NCBI GenBank assembly: GCA_018105865.1
Contig: CM030848.1
Span: 14,318,809-14,382,808, forward strand
Source of the DNA: Metaphire vulgaris
Taxonomy: Eukaryota; Annelida; Clitellata; Crassiclitellata; Megascolecidae
DNA length: 64,000 nt
Direction of reading: 5' to 3'
In this document: positions 22,228-37,724 of the stretch, piece by piece
Position numbering within the stretch: position 1 is the first letter of the stretch
Layout: each line of letters opens with the position of its first letter
Position numbers and translations under genes: made by a program
Notes under the pieces: model-generated
Told to the model about the DNA's origin: nothing
Seen by the model: the letters and a program-made list of their open reading frames with translations, nothing else
Database searches by the model: none

Positions 22228-22525
22228 ATAGTAGCAGTAGAACAAATGCAAAAAATATGCTCAAAATCCGGTGCAAAAAAATCTTTGATGCGGCAAAACT
22301 TTGCGCGAAAGCAATTTGATGCAGAAACTAGTGAAATCTATTTACGCTTTGCGATCAAAGCAGGCGGCGCGAACAACGAAAAAACCCCCACGAAAAATAT
22401 CGCAAAAAGGCAAAACCAGGCGCACATTGCCGTTTTGTGACCAGAGAAGCAGCACAAAGACTGTGAGTTTAAGATCTGTTCTACGACCCTTTCCCCTGCC
22501 CCCCCCGCCCCCTCCCCCTTCCCGA

Positions 22526-23839
22526 CTACCAGTCCATCGAGTCCGACTGAAACTTTATTCTGGGGCTGTTTTCCGTGTAGAACTGCGAGTACCACCGCCG
22601 GTGGCGAGCGACGAGCGCATCCTCTTTCGACTTTACGAACAACGGTTTGGATATGTAGCGTTTGTTGTTCCATATCATTATGTCACGTTCCACCTGGAAA
22701 TCAAGTCGAAAATAGCGTGACGAAGCCGATTGAAAATAATATCGAAACGCAGAACTGACCAAAATGCAAAAGAAACCTGTACGGTTATAATAACCGATTT
22801 CAGAATGCTTAAAATTAACAGTCGGTCGGTCGACTACATCGTATATTTTCATGCCGTATTTGTGCGTAAATTGTGTGTGACTGCTTTGTCAGGCAGCTTT
22901 GAGCAGTGAGCAGAGAACTTCTTTGCATTTGCTATCACAGTCTGTGATGTTCCTATGACGATAAAAGTAATTATTTGTGACGAGAATGAAATTGTGGGGT
23001 GGGTTGTGCATGATGGAGGCAAGGAATTTTTGGCAATGAGCCAAAATTATGCCCCTAAATCTAATCCATTACAAAACAGTACTTATTTTCTTATCAATAA
23101 ATAAAAAGTTTGATTCCTTTCATTTGCGATTCCTTTTCATCGGACACGACACAGCCTACATAAAGTATGATATGTATGTAACATCCTTGTAAAAATCTAT
23201 AAAAATTTGCATGTACTGTATGAATTTGGTGTATTATTTGAGTTTTCATCTGATTCATTGGATTGTACAATGGGAGATACCAATTCAAATAAATGGGTGA
23301 CCATTGACTGATGTCAAGGATACTATTACTAAAATGGTACTATAGAAGCTCAATGATGATGATGATGATTATCTGTCTACAGTAAACCTTATTCCACATC
23401 ACCTGCACACTTCACGAGTTTGATCACAAACAATTTCCTAGTACCGGTAAGCACACCGGGCTCTTGAATATAATAGGTCCCATGTAGTAACTACAGTGAA
23501 ACTTCCTTAAAACACACTTAGCGGGTCGGTAAAATTGAGTACGTCATATAATCTGAGATATGTTACATCAAATACGGTAACGCATCACACTGGACCGTAC
23601 ATTGCTTCACTTTGTAACCAGGCATACGCGATAATCGAGCCCGTTATAACAAAGTTCAACTGTAGATCCGGTCTTAAAACATGCCTGTTTGACTTGGCTT
23701 ACTCCCCCCCCCCACTAGATTGCTCCCACGCCGTTTCTGGATGATCTTTCCGGCCTGACCTGGCTCTAATTAAATTTGGATTCGGAGCGCCATCGGCTGC
23801 TGCCCCGGGCATTATGATAGCGGCGCCATAGAAGCTTAC

Positions 23840-23874
<35 letters not shown>

Positions 23875-24332
23875 AGCGAAAGCGGTTACAGTTGCCACCT
23901 ACCATCAGCGCTTCTGAGTAGAGAAAGAACTTTGCGATGAACGTGGGGATGTAGTTGTTGATGTAGACGTGATGCAGCATCCTCTGAGTCAGGGGCTCAA
24001 CGGGAGTCAACGACTGAAGGAACGCACCGCGACCGAACAGCAGACTGTCAAACTCTAGGTGCACCAGACCGGGTCCAATCTAACAAAACAAACGAAACAA
24101 CAGAACGTCACAGAATACAACAACCCAACAATTGCGAGTCACTACTCCTGTCTATCATGAAACCACAAAATTGTCTTTTCAAGCACAACACAAACAAGTG
24201 AATACCAAAAAGAATTTTCTAATCAAATTTCATAAATTTACATATCCATACAAATAATTTTACAGGGCCGACCCCACTAAACCACTATAAACCTTATTAA
24301 TATTATTATCACTAGTAGTAGTAGTAGTAGTA

Positions 24333-24374
<42 letters not shown>

Positions 24375-24405
24375 TGTTAGTAGTAGTAATAATAATAGTA
24401 GTAGT

Positions 24406-24441
<36 letters not shown>

Positions 24442-24507
24442 ATAGCAATAATAATAATGCATTAGTAGTAGTAGTAGTAATAATAATAATAGCAATAATA
24501 ATGTGTC

Positions 24508-24604
<97 letters not shown>

Positions 24605-25849
24605 TATGTTATAATAAGCTGTATTAGTAAATCTTCAATGCATACATGATGTTCCAACAGCCCTGTAATGGATTACCGGTAACTCAGTACAGTTAGCTGT
24701 TGACATAATGCTTTACCTGTCTCGCCGTAACTTTCAAGTCAAGTATGGGTAGGTTCCAGTTAAACACTTTGATTGAGTGAAGGAGTTCCAGAATGCCAAT
24801 GTGCTTCCTTTCCGGATCGGTGTCCTGGTTCCACTGACCATTCCAGGTATGCTTGGCAAAACTCCAGAACTTGCTATAGGTATAGCGAAGGTCCACGCCG
24901 GCGGTCATTATGGGTCCGTGCACCTGGCCAAGGTGGGCAACATCCGCCCCATTCTCAGGTATTTCCTGTAAAAATCAATCAACCAGCCAACCAATCAATC
25001 AATATATCAATCAGCTTCTAACATTCACCAACAGATTTTCCAAAGAGCAATAAACATGAAAATTATGGACATCTTTGTTGTACAACATGGTACAAAACTT
25101 GGAGAAATTCAGTACAGTGGAAAACTCCGTTATAACGTACACTCGGTTATAAAGTACCGCGACGTACGGTCCCGCGTGGTGCGCTACTGTACTGGATGGT
25201 ATTGGATATAACGTAACTCGGATAAAATGTGCTGAATTTTACAGAGACCCGCTATGTAAGTTTATAACGAAGGTTCTACTGTATTACGCCTTAGTTGCGC
25301 GGTTTACTTGCCTCGATGTGTGCGTTGACGAAGTGTTCACTTCTTCCGCGATACGTCCACTCCCTGCGAGTGATCTCCTCTATCTCCGGTGGCTCCCAGT
25401 TTGGCTCAATGCCTTCTGCGTGGTGCCACATCATGATGAACCCGTTTCGCTCGAGCGAGATGTACGACTCGACGCGAGCCATGTCGGGTACTGCGTTCAA
25501 GAACACCGTCGAGTATGCACTATGCTGTACTTGGCAAATTGCTAACTGAACGACTATTTATATATAATCATCGGTCAAGTATAAAACAGCTATGGCTACT
25601 TGGATAAAACCTATGGCTACTTGGATAAAACAGCTATGGCTACTTGGATAAAACAGCTATGGCTACTTGGATAAAACCTATGGCTACTTGGATAAAACCT
25701 ATGGCTACTTGGATAAAACTTAACTTGTTGCTGGTTATTCTATCGAAAGAAGAAAAGACAACCAAAAAGAGTACTTAATTAATGGTACAGAAGAATGAAG
25801 GAAGTATGGAGGGTTGGGGGAAGGAGGTGATAGTTGGCAGTGATGATGG

Positions 25850-25894
<45 letters not shown>

Positions 25895-26397
25895 CGATAG
25901 GACAAAGTTTGTGACATTGAGTCATTCCATTGCATTCCTTGTCATCCAGGGTATGCAATGCTACCGGTAAATCATTCATTGCTGAACATGGCAATTACGG
26001 TAGCTACAAATTCCTACAACAGGACTTTAACTCGTGACATACGGTAATGAGGAAGAGTCTAAATTGTCACCGAAGGACAAAGCCATGTGCAAAGCCATGT
26101 GAGTCAATAAAGCTTTATGATTCACAGAAAAGCCAGATCAAATTAATTATAATTATATTAAGTTTAGTTTAAGTTAAGTTAAGTTTAGTTAAATTAAATT
26201 AAGTTAAATTAAAATTAAATTTTAGTTTTGACTGATTGATTGAAGATGATTTATTTCTACTCAACTCAAATCAGGTGCATAAACAAACTAAGAGTACATA
26301 TAAGTAACAAACAAGGTACGACCCTATTTAATAAAGTGAAAAAGAAATATAATACAATAAAAATAACATAATTAGATCATAACTGACAAGTGATATA

Positions 26398-26442
<45 letters not shown>

Positions 26443-27131
26443 TAAATTAAGTTAAGTTTCGTTAAGTTAGTATTACCTTTGATGTCATTGAATTCATTGT
26501 TCGTATTATTATTTTGATGTCATTGAGAAATAAATGATTCTTCTTCTTCTATTACTTAACTGGGTGATGGATGGCAGGGGGAAGGTGCCATTCCACCCGA
26601 CATTATAATGCAGAACAATTTTACTGACTTTCAACCGTTTTATGGCAAGAAATCTAAACATGACATGCGCCACCTAGCGAGTACCGGAGTACCTGGATCA
26701 CTATACAGGACGTGCGCCACCTGGCGAGTACCGGATTAACCAGAACCTGACCTGAATTCATGTGCACTAGGATACGGACACAAGCACTGCACTGTCCTGT
26801 CTAAAAGGCAGTTTATCCCGTACAGTTTTCTTCCTGGTCAGGACAATATCATTGATGAAAACTAAGTTTATTGGGCAAAGTTTCTTCTTTGATATTAACC
26901 GAAGAGCTAAAGATCCAAGTAAGACGATGATGAGATGGTTCTCCAGACAGCGGTTCACACAGATCTGTCGTTCACACGAACCTGTGGTTCACACGGACGA
27001 AATTTCCCACACCCAAGTCTGTACTAACTCAATTGTAGACCGACTTAGCTAACAGGGCCCTGCAAGAATGGACCCGGGGCCTGAAGATGCGCTGACACAG
27101 CCAATAGCATAGGGCATGCTGTAGCAATGTA

Positions 27132-27185
<54 letters not shown>

Positions 27186-29072
27186 CGTCATCATTACCAC
27201 CACCACCACCATAATCTGATCGTTTTTATTAATTCAGGTATTCTTTTCTTTCATACGACAGGTACAAAGCCTACCTCTTTTTTCTACCACATAACCTCTT
27301 TAGCGGGAATACCGGTTATATATACCTCTGAATATATTCAACCACAAGATATCATGTGCAAGATATCTGGGTATGACTTTCACTCTTGATGACCACTCTT
27401 TCTTTCTGTTTTTCCCAGTACTCAGTAAGGTGTTCCTCCTAGATCAGGGGCGGTCAACCCTTTGCAACATGGGAGCCGTTAAAAATATTGATCAGCATGC
27501 AAAGGGCCGCATGTTTTGTTGCCCATTGTACATTTTTAGTGCTTAGAAAGATCCCTGCGGGACGCTAATTAGCAGCCGGCGGGTCGCATGCGGCCCGCGG
27601 GCCCCCAGGTCGTCATCCTGTCCTAGATAGATAATATTCCTTAAGCAACTTATTACAGGTTATCACATAACAGTGCATTGTGCAATTCCTCCTACATACT
27701 CTCCTCAAACTTTACACTGTGAGTGGACCCCCTATTTCATGCCCTAATGATAAGAATAACATGATTTACAAGCGGCTCAAGAGGCTAAGTTAGCCTGCTT
27801 GTAAACCATTACAACTATACTCTCAATATTTAATAGCCCAGTTATCATCATAGATAACTGTCGAGTGTCACTTCATCTACTCTTATCTGACAGTCACTGA
27901 TTTTTTTTGTCCCAATCGTTCCACCTGTAGTGTAGCCTACCTGCGTGCAGTTAGGCAGGTAGGCCATCGTTCTTATACGATAAGATCTTTATAATCTGAG
28001 TAGAAGTAGCAAACGAAACGGCGCAAAAAAATCGTCACTCTACTTTCGTAAGTCATATCCGGGTATAAATAAAATCTGTCACTAGCAAAACCCTCTTCAT
28101 ACCGGAAGCAATGAAACAAACTCAATGTACTTTGGCCAAGCTGCTTCAAAACATTTCTCATATTGCGTATTCGTGTGTGTGTGTGTGTGTGTGTGTGTAT
28201 GCCATGTGGCCATGCAAACCTTATGCAAATATGAAAACGACAACGACGCCCGATGGAGGTGAAGGGGGTGGGGTTCTTGATAGTAACCATGACAACTGAC
28301 AACACTGAAGATACTAATGGCGAACAATGAAGAGGCGTTTTATCTAGCTTCTTATCCCAGAAGTCCTCTTACAGGTCCACGATACGCGATACGCGGCATC
28401 GGTGCCAGGCACGGTACGTCTTATGATGCTTTTTATTCGGTACTCCAGTATCATTATTATTATCAATACCCACATACTGACTCACTTTCTTATGTGGTTG
28501 CGCGACACAATGACACCTTTGACAGACACGCCACACGATGACGACAACACTGAAGTCAAGAACTGGTGGCAGGGCAGGGCGGGGCTCGTCACTTACAAAA
28601 CAAGTTACTGTGCGTGGCTGCAAGACTCTAGCATACATACAGAAATTCCAAGGCTACATGACTTGTAACATGTGCCCTCAGTCATATGTAATCACTCTGA
28701 TATAATAGAAAATGAAACCTCAAACTTAAGCCAGGACATCACCACCATCACCACCACCATCACCACCACCACCACCATCATAATAATCATCATCATCATC
28801 ATCATCATCGTAACTCACAGATAAAATATACATCATGTGACGATGCCCATAACTATCTAATAATTAAGTGAGTCATATCACTAGTAAGCTAATTATCATA
28901 TTATAATTATCAAATGAATCATCTTGTCAACTTAACTGGTGTTGCTCCGATATCTTGCCATCTTGGTATTACCCTAATTTCACTCAATTAAATTTGAATT
29001 GCGTCCCAGGGGGAATTTTGTTTCTCATTCTGTTAACCTTTTTCACTCTTGACATATGGATATATCACCGAA

Positions 29073-29139
<67 letters not shown>

Positions 29140-30579
29140 AGTTATTAAAAACAATTATTAATTACGTTTGTTAAAACTTAAAACAATGATCTATGGATAG
29201 CTTGACTTAATACTCTTTAGTATTTATTTAGAAAGAAATTGGCAACACAATACATGAAAAACTATCATTATCAATTAATTAATACTTTGGACCACAAATC
29301 AAACTGCCTGAATAACCATAATTATGTTCCAAAGCACTGGCGGCTTCCATGGTTGCCATGGAAACACTCCACTGAGACTCCACCATTGACATCTATTAAT
29401 AGAAGTCAATGGACTCCACTCATCAATAAAGAATGCTGCCGCTAGCAACATGCAAAAAAACTGTTTAAGAAAAATATATGTCACGCGAATTCCGGTAAAT
29501 TCTATAAAATGTTATAAAGTAACCTGGCAAACTAATATCTGGTAGCCGATAATTTTTGGGCAGTTAGCCGATCTACCGGTCTTCCAAAATCTTCAGTGGC
29601 AGCACCGCCAAAGGTCGCGACCTCAGAGACGAGCACGCCCACAGACAGAGAGAAAAACCTGTCACGTCTCAAGGCCCGACCCTTAGTTCTGGCACGCATG
29701 AGCGACTTTATATGAACGCAGATCAACTTAACACCGTAGTAGTAGAATTCAACCTTCGTCTCCATGTAAACACACAAGGTTTACCTGAGCAATACAGGTA
29801 AACTGAAGAGCCACAAATTGAGTGCCGTGCAAATAATCCCTGTGCCATTCAACAACACCGGTGGGGTGGGGGGTGGGGCAGTGGCGGCTCCACCGGGGGG
29901 GCCCGTGCCCCCCCTATTGAGTGCCCGGCCCTCCCAGTGCCCCCCCAGTTGGGACCCTATACTTAATGCTACATACATTAAACAACAAATGGTTGCCCCC
30001 CCCCATATTATAAGTTGCCACCCCAACGGCCCCCCCACTTGCCAAATCCTAGAGCCGCCACTGGGGTGGGGGGGGCATGGCCTCAGACAAAACTGAACTG
30101 GAGAAGGCAAAATAACAGCCTTTTAGCCACCCCACCCCCACCTCCTCCACCACCACCACCACCTCCTCCACCCCAAGTCCCATGAGACTAAGCATTGGTG
30201 CAAGAGCAAAGTATTTTGAGAGCCGCACTAACTCTGCTGCATTAGCACTAAACTCGTGCCAAAAACATCGACCATTAACAAACTGTTATCAATTAATTAA
30301 TTATTTATAGATGGCCATAATTTCGATATCTTACATACTTACTAAAAACAAAAATTACTGTTGGTATCATGAAACTTTTGTTTGCAGCAGTCAGTATCAG
30401 TTTTGCCACTGATGATTTTCATTCAATATACCTGGGTGCTAGCTAATGATCAATGATCAATGATAGTAATTGGGGGACAAAAATATTCAAACTAATTATT
30501 AGGCATTGCATAGGGTCCCAAATTCAACTAACAAAATGCTACCAATATGGCAAATCAAGCCACTGATAGTAATAATAAT

Positions 30580-30635
<56 letters not shown>

Positions 30636-32635
30636 GTAAGAGCTACATCATCTGAGGTCAAAAAGTGTCTGGAGGGCCTACAGCAATAATTATTATCATC
30701 ATCATCAGTGAACTTCTATAGCGCCATGTTAGTACTACACTTGGCATCAGTCAATGGTTGCTTTGAATTTGAATCATAATATAGTCACCCACTGTCAATC
30801 CCAACAAGGCAGGACCTAAGCTCAGTGTTTTTTCAAAAACCAATGCGACCATCTTTTCTTCCAGCATGGGGTGGGGGGAGCCGGCTAAAAGGCAAAAAAT
30901 TTGCGTGACACTACTGGGGAGTCGGATGCAACCAGTGGAGGGGGGAGGGGGCGAAAACCCCCACTCAAGTCAAACATTGTTGTCGGTGTAGCGTCACGAA
31001 AAATGGTCGGCACTCACTGTGCTTGGTTTCACAGTAGGGAATGTGCGTGCATTTTCCGTCGTCGCCCCGAAACTGCCATCCGTGGAACGGGCACTCGATG
31101 CAGCTGCCCTTGACGATGCCCCCGGCCGCAAGATTCGCCCCCATGTGCGGACAGTAGGCGTCCAGGATGTGCGACCGGCCGTCTTCGCCACGAAAAACCG
31201 CAAGATTTCTTCCTACACAGAGACCATAAACAACAACAATTTTTTTTTTAAACTGGCAAAACAGACAAATGGCAAATAAGCATACATATTGGTAGAGTAA
31301 GCATACATATATCAATTCAGGGCAGATTCTGAGCAGTATTTACAGTACTGCTCAAAAAATTCTGAACACACGTTGATTTCGAAGCAAAACAAACTTTAAG
31401 GCTTGTTAAAACATTGCAATCACAACAAAGAACACCAATGTTGAATGCTGTATTTTTCATTAATGATACTATTCTACGATTGATGTACAGAAGGCTATAG
31501 ATATGGAAAAATTCAGAAGAGTGATGAAACGAATTATGTCCACATTTTCTTGTGTCCCCATCTTCATTGCATCAAATTCTAGAATAGTCAATATATGCTG
31601 CCCCAGTTTTATGCGTTGAAATGAAAATGGGGACACAAGAAAACTGTGGATATAGTCCGTTTCAATGTCAAACAGGGTATCAATTTTTTAATATTTTGTG
31701 GTGTAGAAAACCATACAAGAAACCATCTCATATCAACTTTGTAGACATTTGACATCTGAAAGACTTTATAGTGTTGATTGAAATAGTTGACCATTTTTCG
31801 TAGAATAGTATAATTAATGAAAAATACAGCATTGGTGTTCTTTGTTGCAACTGCAATGTTTTAGCAAGCCTTAAAGTTCGTTTTGCTTCGAAATCCACGT
31901 GTGTTCACAATTTTTTGAGCAGTACTGTATAGTGTTTGAGCCGAAACAATTTTGTCATCGTATGGTATGCCCTCTGTCTAATTTTTCATGCATGTTTAGG
32001 TTGCGGTGCTATAAAAGTGCATAGCCATTGAAATTATTAAGCCAACAGGTGAAACTTCCAATACTCAAATGTGCATAGAGTGAAAGTGCGATGTGATAAA
32101 TAAATGTCAACTTTCTGCATGGCCCACAGCAACAGTGCGCAGACAAAATACGTTTCTTAGAAGCGCACAGAAACGTAGGGACACCACGATTATGCAGAGA
32201 CCATGCAGCAAAGCATTCACTAGCGGTTTAACTCCAAGACACAATGCCTGGATATGCATGACGAAACCCTGGCAGCTACCAAGACGAGACATCCACTGAA
32301 CCAGCTGCTCTGCTATATAGATCTTCACACAGCACTGTCCTGAAACCCCTTACTATCGCCCTTTCGTTCAATGCTGAAAGTGCACAGACCCCCAAAGGAA
32401 ATCAGTCATTTTAAAGCTCAGCAGAAGAGGCATCGGCACAGAAGTTGCCACCCCATGAGAAGAAAGGTCTCAGGCCTGCTATCCATTCCAAGAACTCCAA
32501 CTGGATTCATCTGGTACCTAATGGAAACTCTATCCAACCTCAAATCTGCTACTTGTATACCCACCACCAACACACACACATCCTACCGGTACATAACATA
32601 ATTCAATGTTTCTGCATATATCTTTTAGACAGCTT

Positions 32636-32671
<36 letters not shown>

Positions 32672-32755
32672 TACATATATATACAGTATATATATACAGT
32701 ATATATATATATATATATTGCCATTGGTACTTAATTACTTAAGGTCTTATGATAT

Positions 32756-32797
<42 letters not shown>

Positions 32798-33287
32798 TAC
32801 AGTATACCCGGTGCATACATATATGCTTTTTACTTAGTTCCAGAACATTCTAGACCGGTTCATACTAAACAATGTCATCTGATAAGATTAATGTTCATGA
32901 ACTGTGCTCATTGGAACAGGACAGCTTTTTGGATGGAATCACACCCACCCAATATATCGACTAGCCAATCATTTTTGTATCCATTGAACTTTGAGCAGCT
33001 ATCCATATTCAGATAACGCCAGCACACCGAAAACCAAAAGTACAGTCTAGTTTTTAACCCAATTAACCCTGACCATGTTACTAATAATATTGGTGGTACG
33101 GGCATCACGTAACCAGCAAGCACTGCCTATCAATCGCCCTTTGAGACTATCTTGCTCGTGTATCTGTCATGAATTCTATGCCTCATTCAGAAACTCTCCC
33201 GGATTTGGACAGACTCTTCCAGTATACAAAATGGGTATTTACAGTCAACATGATTAAAAATGCACCGGAACAACAGACAGACAGACC

Positions 33288-33327
<40 letters not shown>

Positions 33328-33349
33328 CAGGGACATCTATATATACCTG

Positions 33350-33384
<35 letters not shown>

Positions 33385-34228
33385 GAGGGACATCAAAGAC
33401 CAAAATTGGTCAAATTACAGATCCCACACATTCATTATTCCACTAATAGGACTTTTCCAGCTGTGGAGTGAATGGACGGCAACCAATTGCTGCTTTATTT
33501 GAAGCCATCTGTGCGTGTGCAAAGTGGCTTCAACAAATGACAGATGGCCAACCATGGAAAAACTCAGTAATCCATTTCCACAGAGCGGATGGATAAACAT
33601 CAATAGAAGGCAGATACAAATTAAAAGCTTCTGCATCAGCTGTACATGAAATATATAACTGCCTATGTTAAGCCCGTTAGAAATCCATGCACAGACATAA
33701 AGTTTAATGTCAGAACTGACTAAGATGGTCGTTACCTGTTTAGACAGAATTAACATGAAACCTGCCTCAGAAAATCGCTTTAGCGTTTCTTTCCTATATA
33801 ATTGACACCATCCAACGCTCAAACATAATCCATGTGTGCCAGTTACACCAATATTAATAACAACAACAAATGTTCAGGGAAATCAGAGTTGAATGGCTAC
33901 ATTTGCTGTGGGATCTGGTTCAAATAGGATAGATGGAGTACTTGAATTTACAAGCCACTTTGCTTTGTTACTTGTTTCAAACTTCATATGCATTTCTATT
34001 GAAAATGCTCAATGTGTTCTGTTAGCACAAGCAATAAAAGAATTATCATAACACAATTTAAATTATTATGACCAACTAATTAGCAAATCCTATTTATATC
34101 CTGGATATCAACATTACCGGATACACTGACCATTGCCTGACTGACCACTGACCAATGCGCCTTGTCTATAGCTACTGTATTTCAAGATAGACTACCGGTA
34201 AGCACCTAACAATAAGCTGCCCCTATTG

Positions 34229-34291
<63 letters not shown>

Positions 34292-36020
34292 CACTACTAC
34301 CACTACCACTACTACCACCACTACTACTACACCACCACCACTACTACTACTACACCACCACCACACCACCACTACTACCACCACTACTACCACCACCACC
34401 ACCAGGCACTATATAAATCCAGGATAATTTACTTACTTACTAAGTGCAGTGTCCGCCGTTTGATCTGATTTTAAAGATAATTTGAAAGTGATTTTGATTT
34501 TAAAGTTCTTCTTCAGTGCAATTTCTGTGCAATTATTATTAATGAATTTATCACAGATGTTTTGAAGCCGATAAAAAGGTAGGTTCAAATCAGTACAACT
34601 GCAATAGATCAAGTACCGGTACTGATACTTAATAGATCAAGTACCGGTACTGATACTTAATAGATCAAGTACCGGTACTGATATTTACAGATGGAAAATA
34701 GAAAACGCACACAGAAAAACGCCCACAAATCTTAATCCTGAAAGATAACAGTTGTGCACTACTGGAACTCTAGTAACGTTAACACAATGCCCATGTTCCA
34801 GTGGTTCTTAACCTTTTTATGATTACGTACCCTTGAAACAAGTATAGGAGAGTGAAGTACGGTTACCCCTGTCAGCTTAACTCATCTAAGGACAGGGATT
34901 ATGCTCTGAAATACATAGAAAGAAAAATTGCAACACAGATCCATCACAGATTCCACATGTGCCAGAAAGTGGATTTTTCTCTTTAAAATAGACTGGCATA
35001 GCTGAAGTCAACGTCGAGCTTGTACAGCTGACCAACTCAAGTGGCATACTCATTTTGAACGTGTCACCATACTATTTTTTTATTTGTTTAAATTTTATTT
35101 ATTTTTTAAATTTATTTTTAATGCTGTGCTTGGCACGAATAAAGATTATTATTACTTAATCTCTTGGGGGGCTGTCCATTAATTATGTCAACAATTTTTG
35201 AGCAATTTTTAACCCCCTCCCTCCTTGTCAACAACTGTCAAACTTTTTCAAATCCCTTCTGGCCCCTGGCCCATAATTTGGACAGCCCTTGGTAGGGACA
35301 GAATGAATTGAATAACCCCGGACATATGAATTGCCCATTTTTGCCAGGGCATGGTTACTCCCCTGCATTCAGAATTTCTGATTTAGTACAAAAATTGCCA
35401 CAGTTTCAAGTACAGTGCATACTGTACATTGAAGGAAAAGTCTTTGAAACAGAATTTATTTCCTCATCATTCTCAGTACTCCTACAACGTCCTTTAAGTA
35501 CCCCAAGGGGTACAAGTACCCCTATGTCATAGGCTAATAAAACCATTTTTGCATCAACCAAGTCACTGTCAGTATACAGTAGAACCTGTTGTATTAGCAC
35601 AGACTTCAAGGTCCAAGTAAGCATTAACCAACGTTCAAGTTCATGTTAATGGGGTTTTATTGTATATTGCCATAGTCATAGACTACTAAATGAAACTTCC
35701 AAAATCAAATAAATTAGATTCACCTTAGTTGGTGGATTGTTTTAAATACAGTGCTCAATGGCTTCCACAGCAAGCAAATATTACCTAATCAGCATTTAAA
35801 AACAGGTCACGTGACTACTACTGGTCACGTGACTACTTGCACATCTTTGGGCCAAGATGTGCAAGACAAAAACAAATAAATGCTTCATTTACAAAATCAA
35901 TCAATCAATCAATCAACTTCTATGGCGCCACCACTATCATATTGCATAGGCACCAGCAAATGGCACACCAAATCCAATCCAAAGTTTTAACCAGGTCAAG
36001 CTGTAAAGGTCAGTCAGTCA

Positions 36021-36076
<56 letters not shown>

Positions 36077-36449
36077 CTCATGTTGGCCATATATTCAATG
36101 AATTCTCCATGCCTAAATTACCAACTCAATGAATTAGTTAACAGGAAAAAAGACTTAAAATAGGCCTGCAAAAACACACCCGCACAAATCAGCATGACTT
36201 ATTTCAAAGGTATGCAACTGTAATCAGAATTTCCTGCCCTGTGTTACTATGCAGCCACTAAATTTGCTTAACTACTGGACAAATGTTTCTTTAAGTGACA
36301 GACAAGATGCCACCTGTTGATATAAATTGGTCAAACGATTAAACTGCCATGCAATTGACAAACTTTAAAATCACAATTGATAACATATGACCATTTGAAG
36401 AGAAAGAAGAAGAAGAAGATCGAAGGAGGAGGAGGAGGAGGAGTAGAAG

Positions 36450-36500
<51 letters not shown>

Positions 36501-37295
36501 CCGTAACACATTGGTAAGCTCAAGTGAGTGTGTAGGAGAGCAAGAAAAATGTCAATTGAGGTGAATAAATGGGTCACCAAAGAAAGACAAAGCAAAAACT
36601 AGAACAAGGTCACCTGTGTTTAAACGAAGGGCAAAAACTAGGTCAGTGCATAAGACTATATCTGCTCTGACGTCATTTACTGGTTTAGATACTCAAAAGT
36701 ATATATAAAATCATAATTGTATTATTTTAAACTAGCCAGCCATGCTTGAACGAACAAGGCATATATAATTAATCAAAATATTGTTAAAATATTACTAAAC
36801 CTCCTTAAATCATGTTATTACAATCAGTATCTTCATACACCCAATAACCCCCAATATTATAATTGATTTAAAATAACTGATTTCATACCTGGCAGGTATC
36901 ATCCTGAATGGATTGACACCAGGTGCGTTGGTCTAATTAAATGTTTTGTCTTAATCAGGAAATAATAACATAAGGTCACAAATTCCATTTTTTTACCAAA
37001 CAAGACAATCACATAATGCAAAATTCTGACAAAATACATTCACAGACCCTCCTGAAAAAACAGGCCCTATTTTCTCGCTTTGAAAAAAGGCAATTTAGTC
37101 GAAAGAGTGAGAACATGGAAGCCAATGAGCAGGCATCGGTAGCTACAACCCATTGCGTACTTATGGCAGGCGACCTTACGTCAAAAAACCAATCAAAACA
37201 GGTCTAACCGTTATTAAGGGATATTTTTCTAAAATTATCTCCAAACATTACCGAAAATAGCAAACCGGTACTTTGAGAACACATTAGTCTAAAAC

Positions 37296-37374
<79 letters not shown>

Positions 37375-37690
37375 TCTGTTCTTTTTCTTCTCATTTTCTC
37401 CACCTATATTGAAAATGCATTGGATAGTCTGAAGAGTGATTCCCATGTAGCCTTATGATCAAACAATCCATTGCCCGGCAAACAACAACCCACCCACCCA
37501 CCACCCACCGCACATGGTTGCCCTGTCCCAAAAGACCTGGAATTAAACGAAACCACAGAGGTTGGATTGCATGCTTAGAGTTGCTGTAAATCCAGAGAGA
37601 ATTCGGATTCATAATCAACATTTTACAGCCCAGCCTTAAGTTAAGGTTCAAACTAGAATATATAAAAATATATACCAGTACACAGTGAAA

Positions 37691-37724
<34 letters not shown>

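Larger units (their letters stand above)
20257..22525. other. Spacer between the convergent stomatin and Neverland 3' ends
   Basis: No gene seen. It contains a tRNA-SINE, the PIF/Harbinger-like MITE at 21382, a (GT)n tract at 21244-21275, a (TAG)n tract at 22186-22228 and the possible Neverland polyadenylation signal near 22115. Confidence 0.5.

Noticed and set aside
24277..24657. 126-codon ORF of Thr, Leu and Tyr runs
   Set aside because: Microsatellite translation between Neverland exons.
25580..25728. CRISPR-like regular array
   Set aside because: Units are contiguous without spacers and the DNA is animal; it is a minisatellite.
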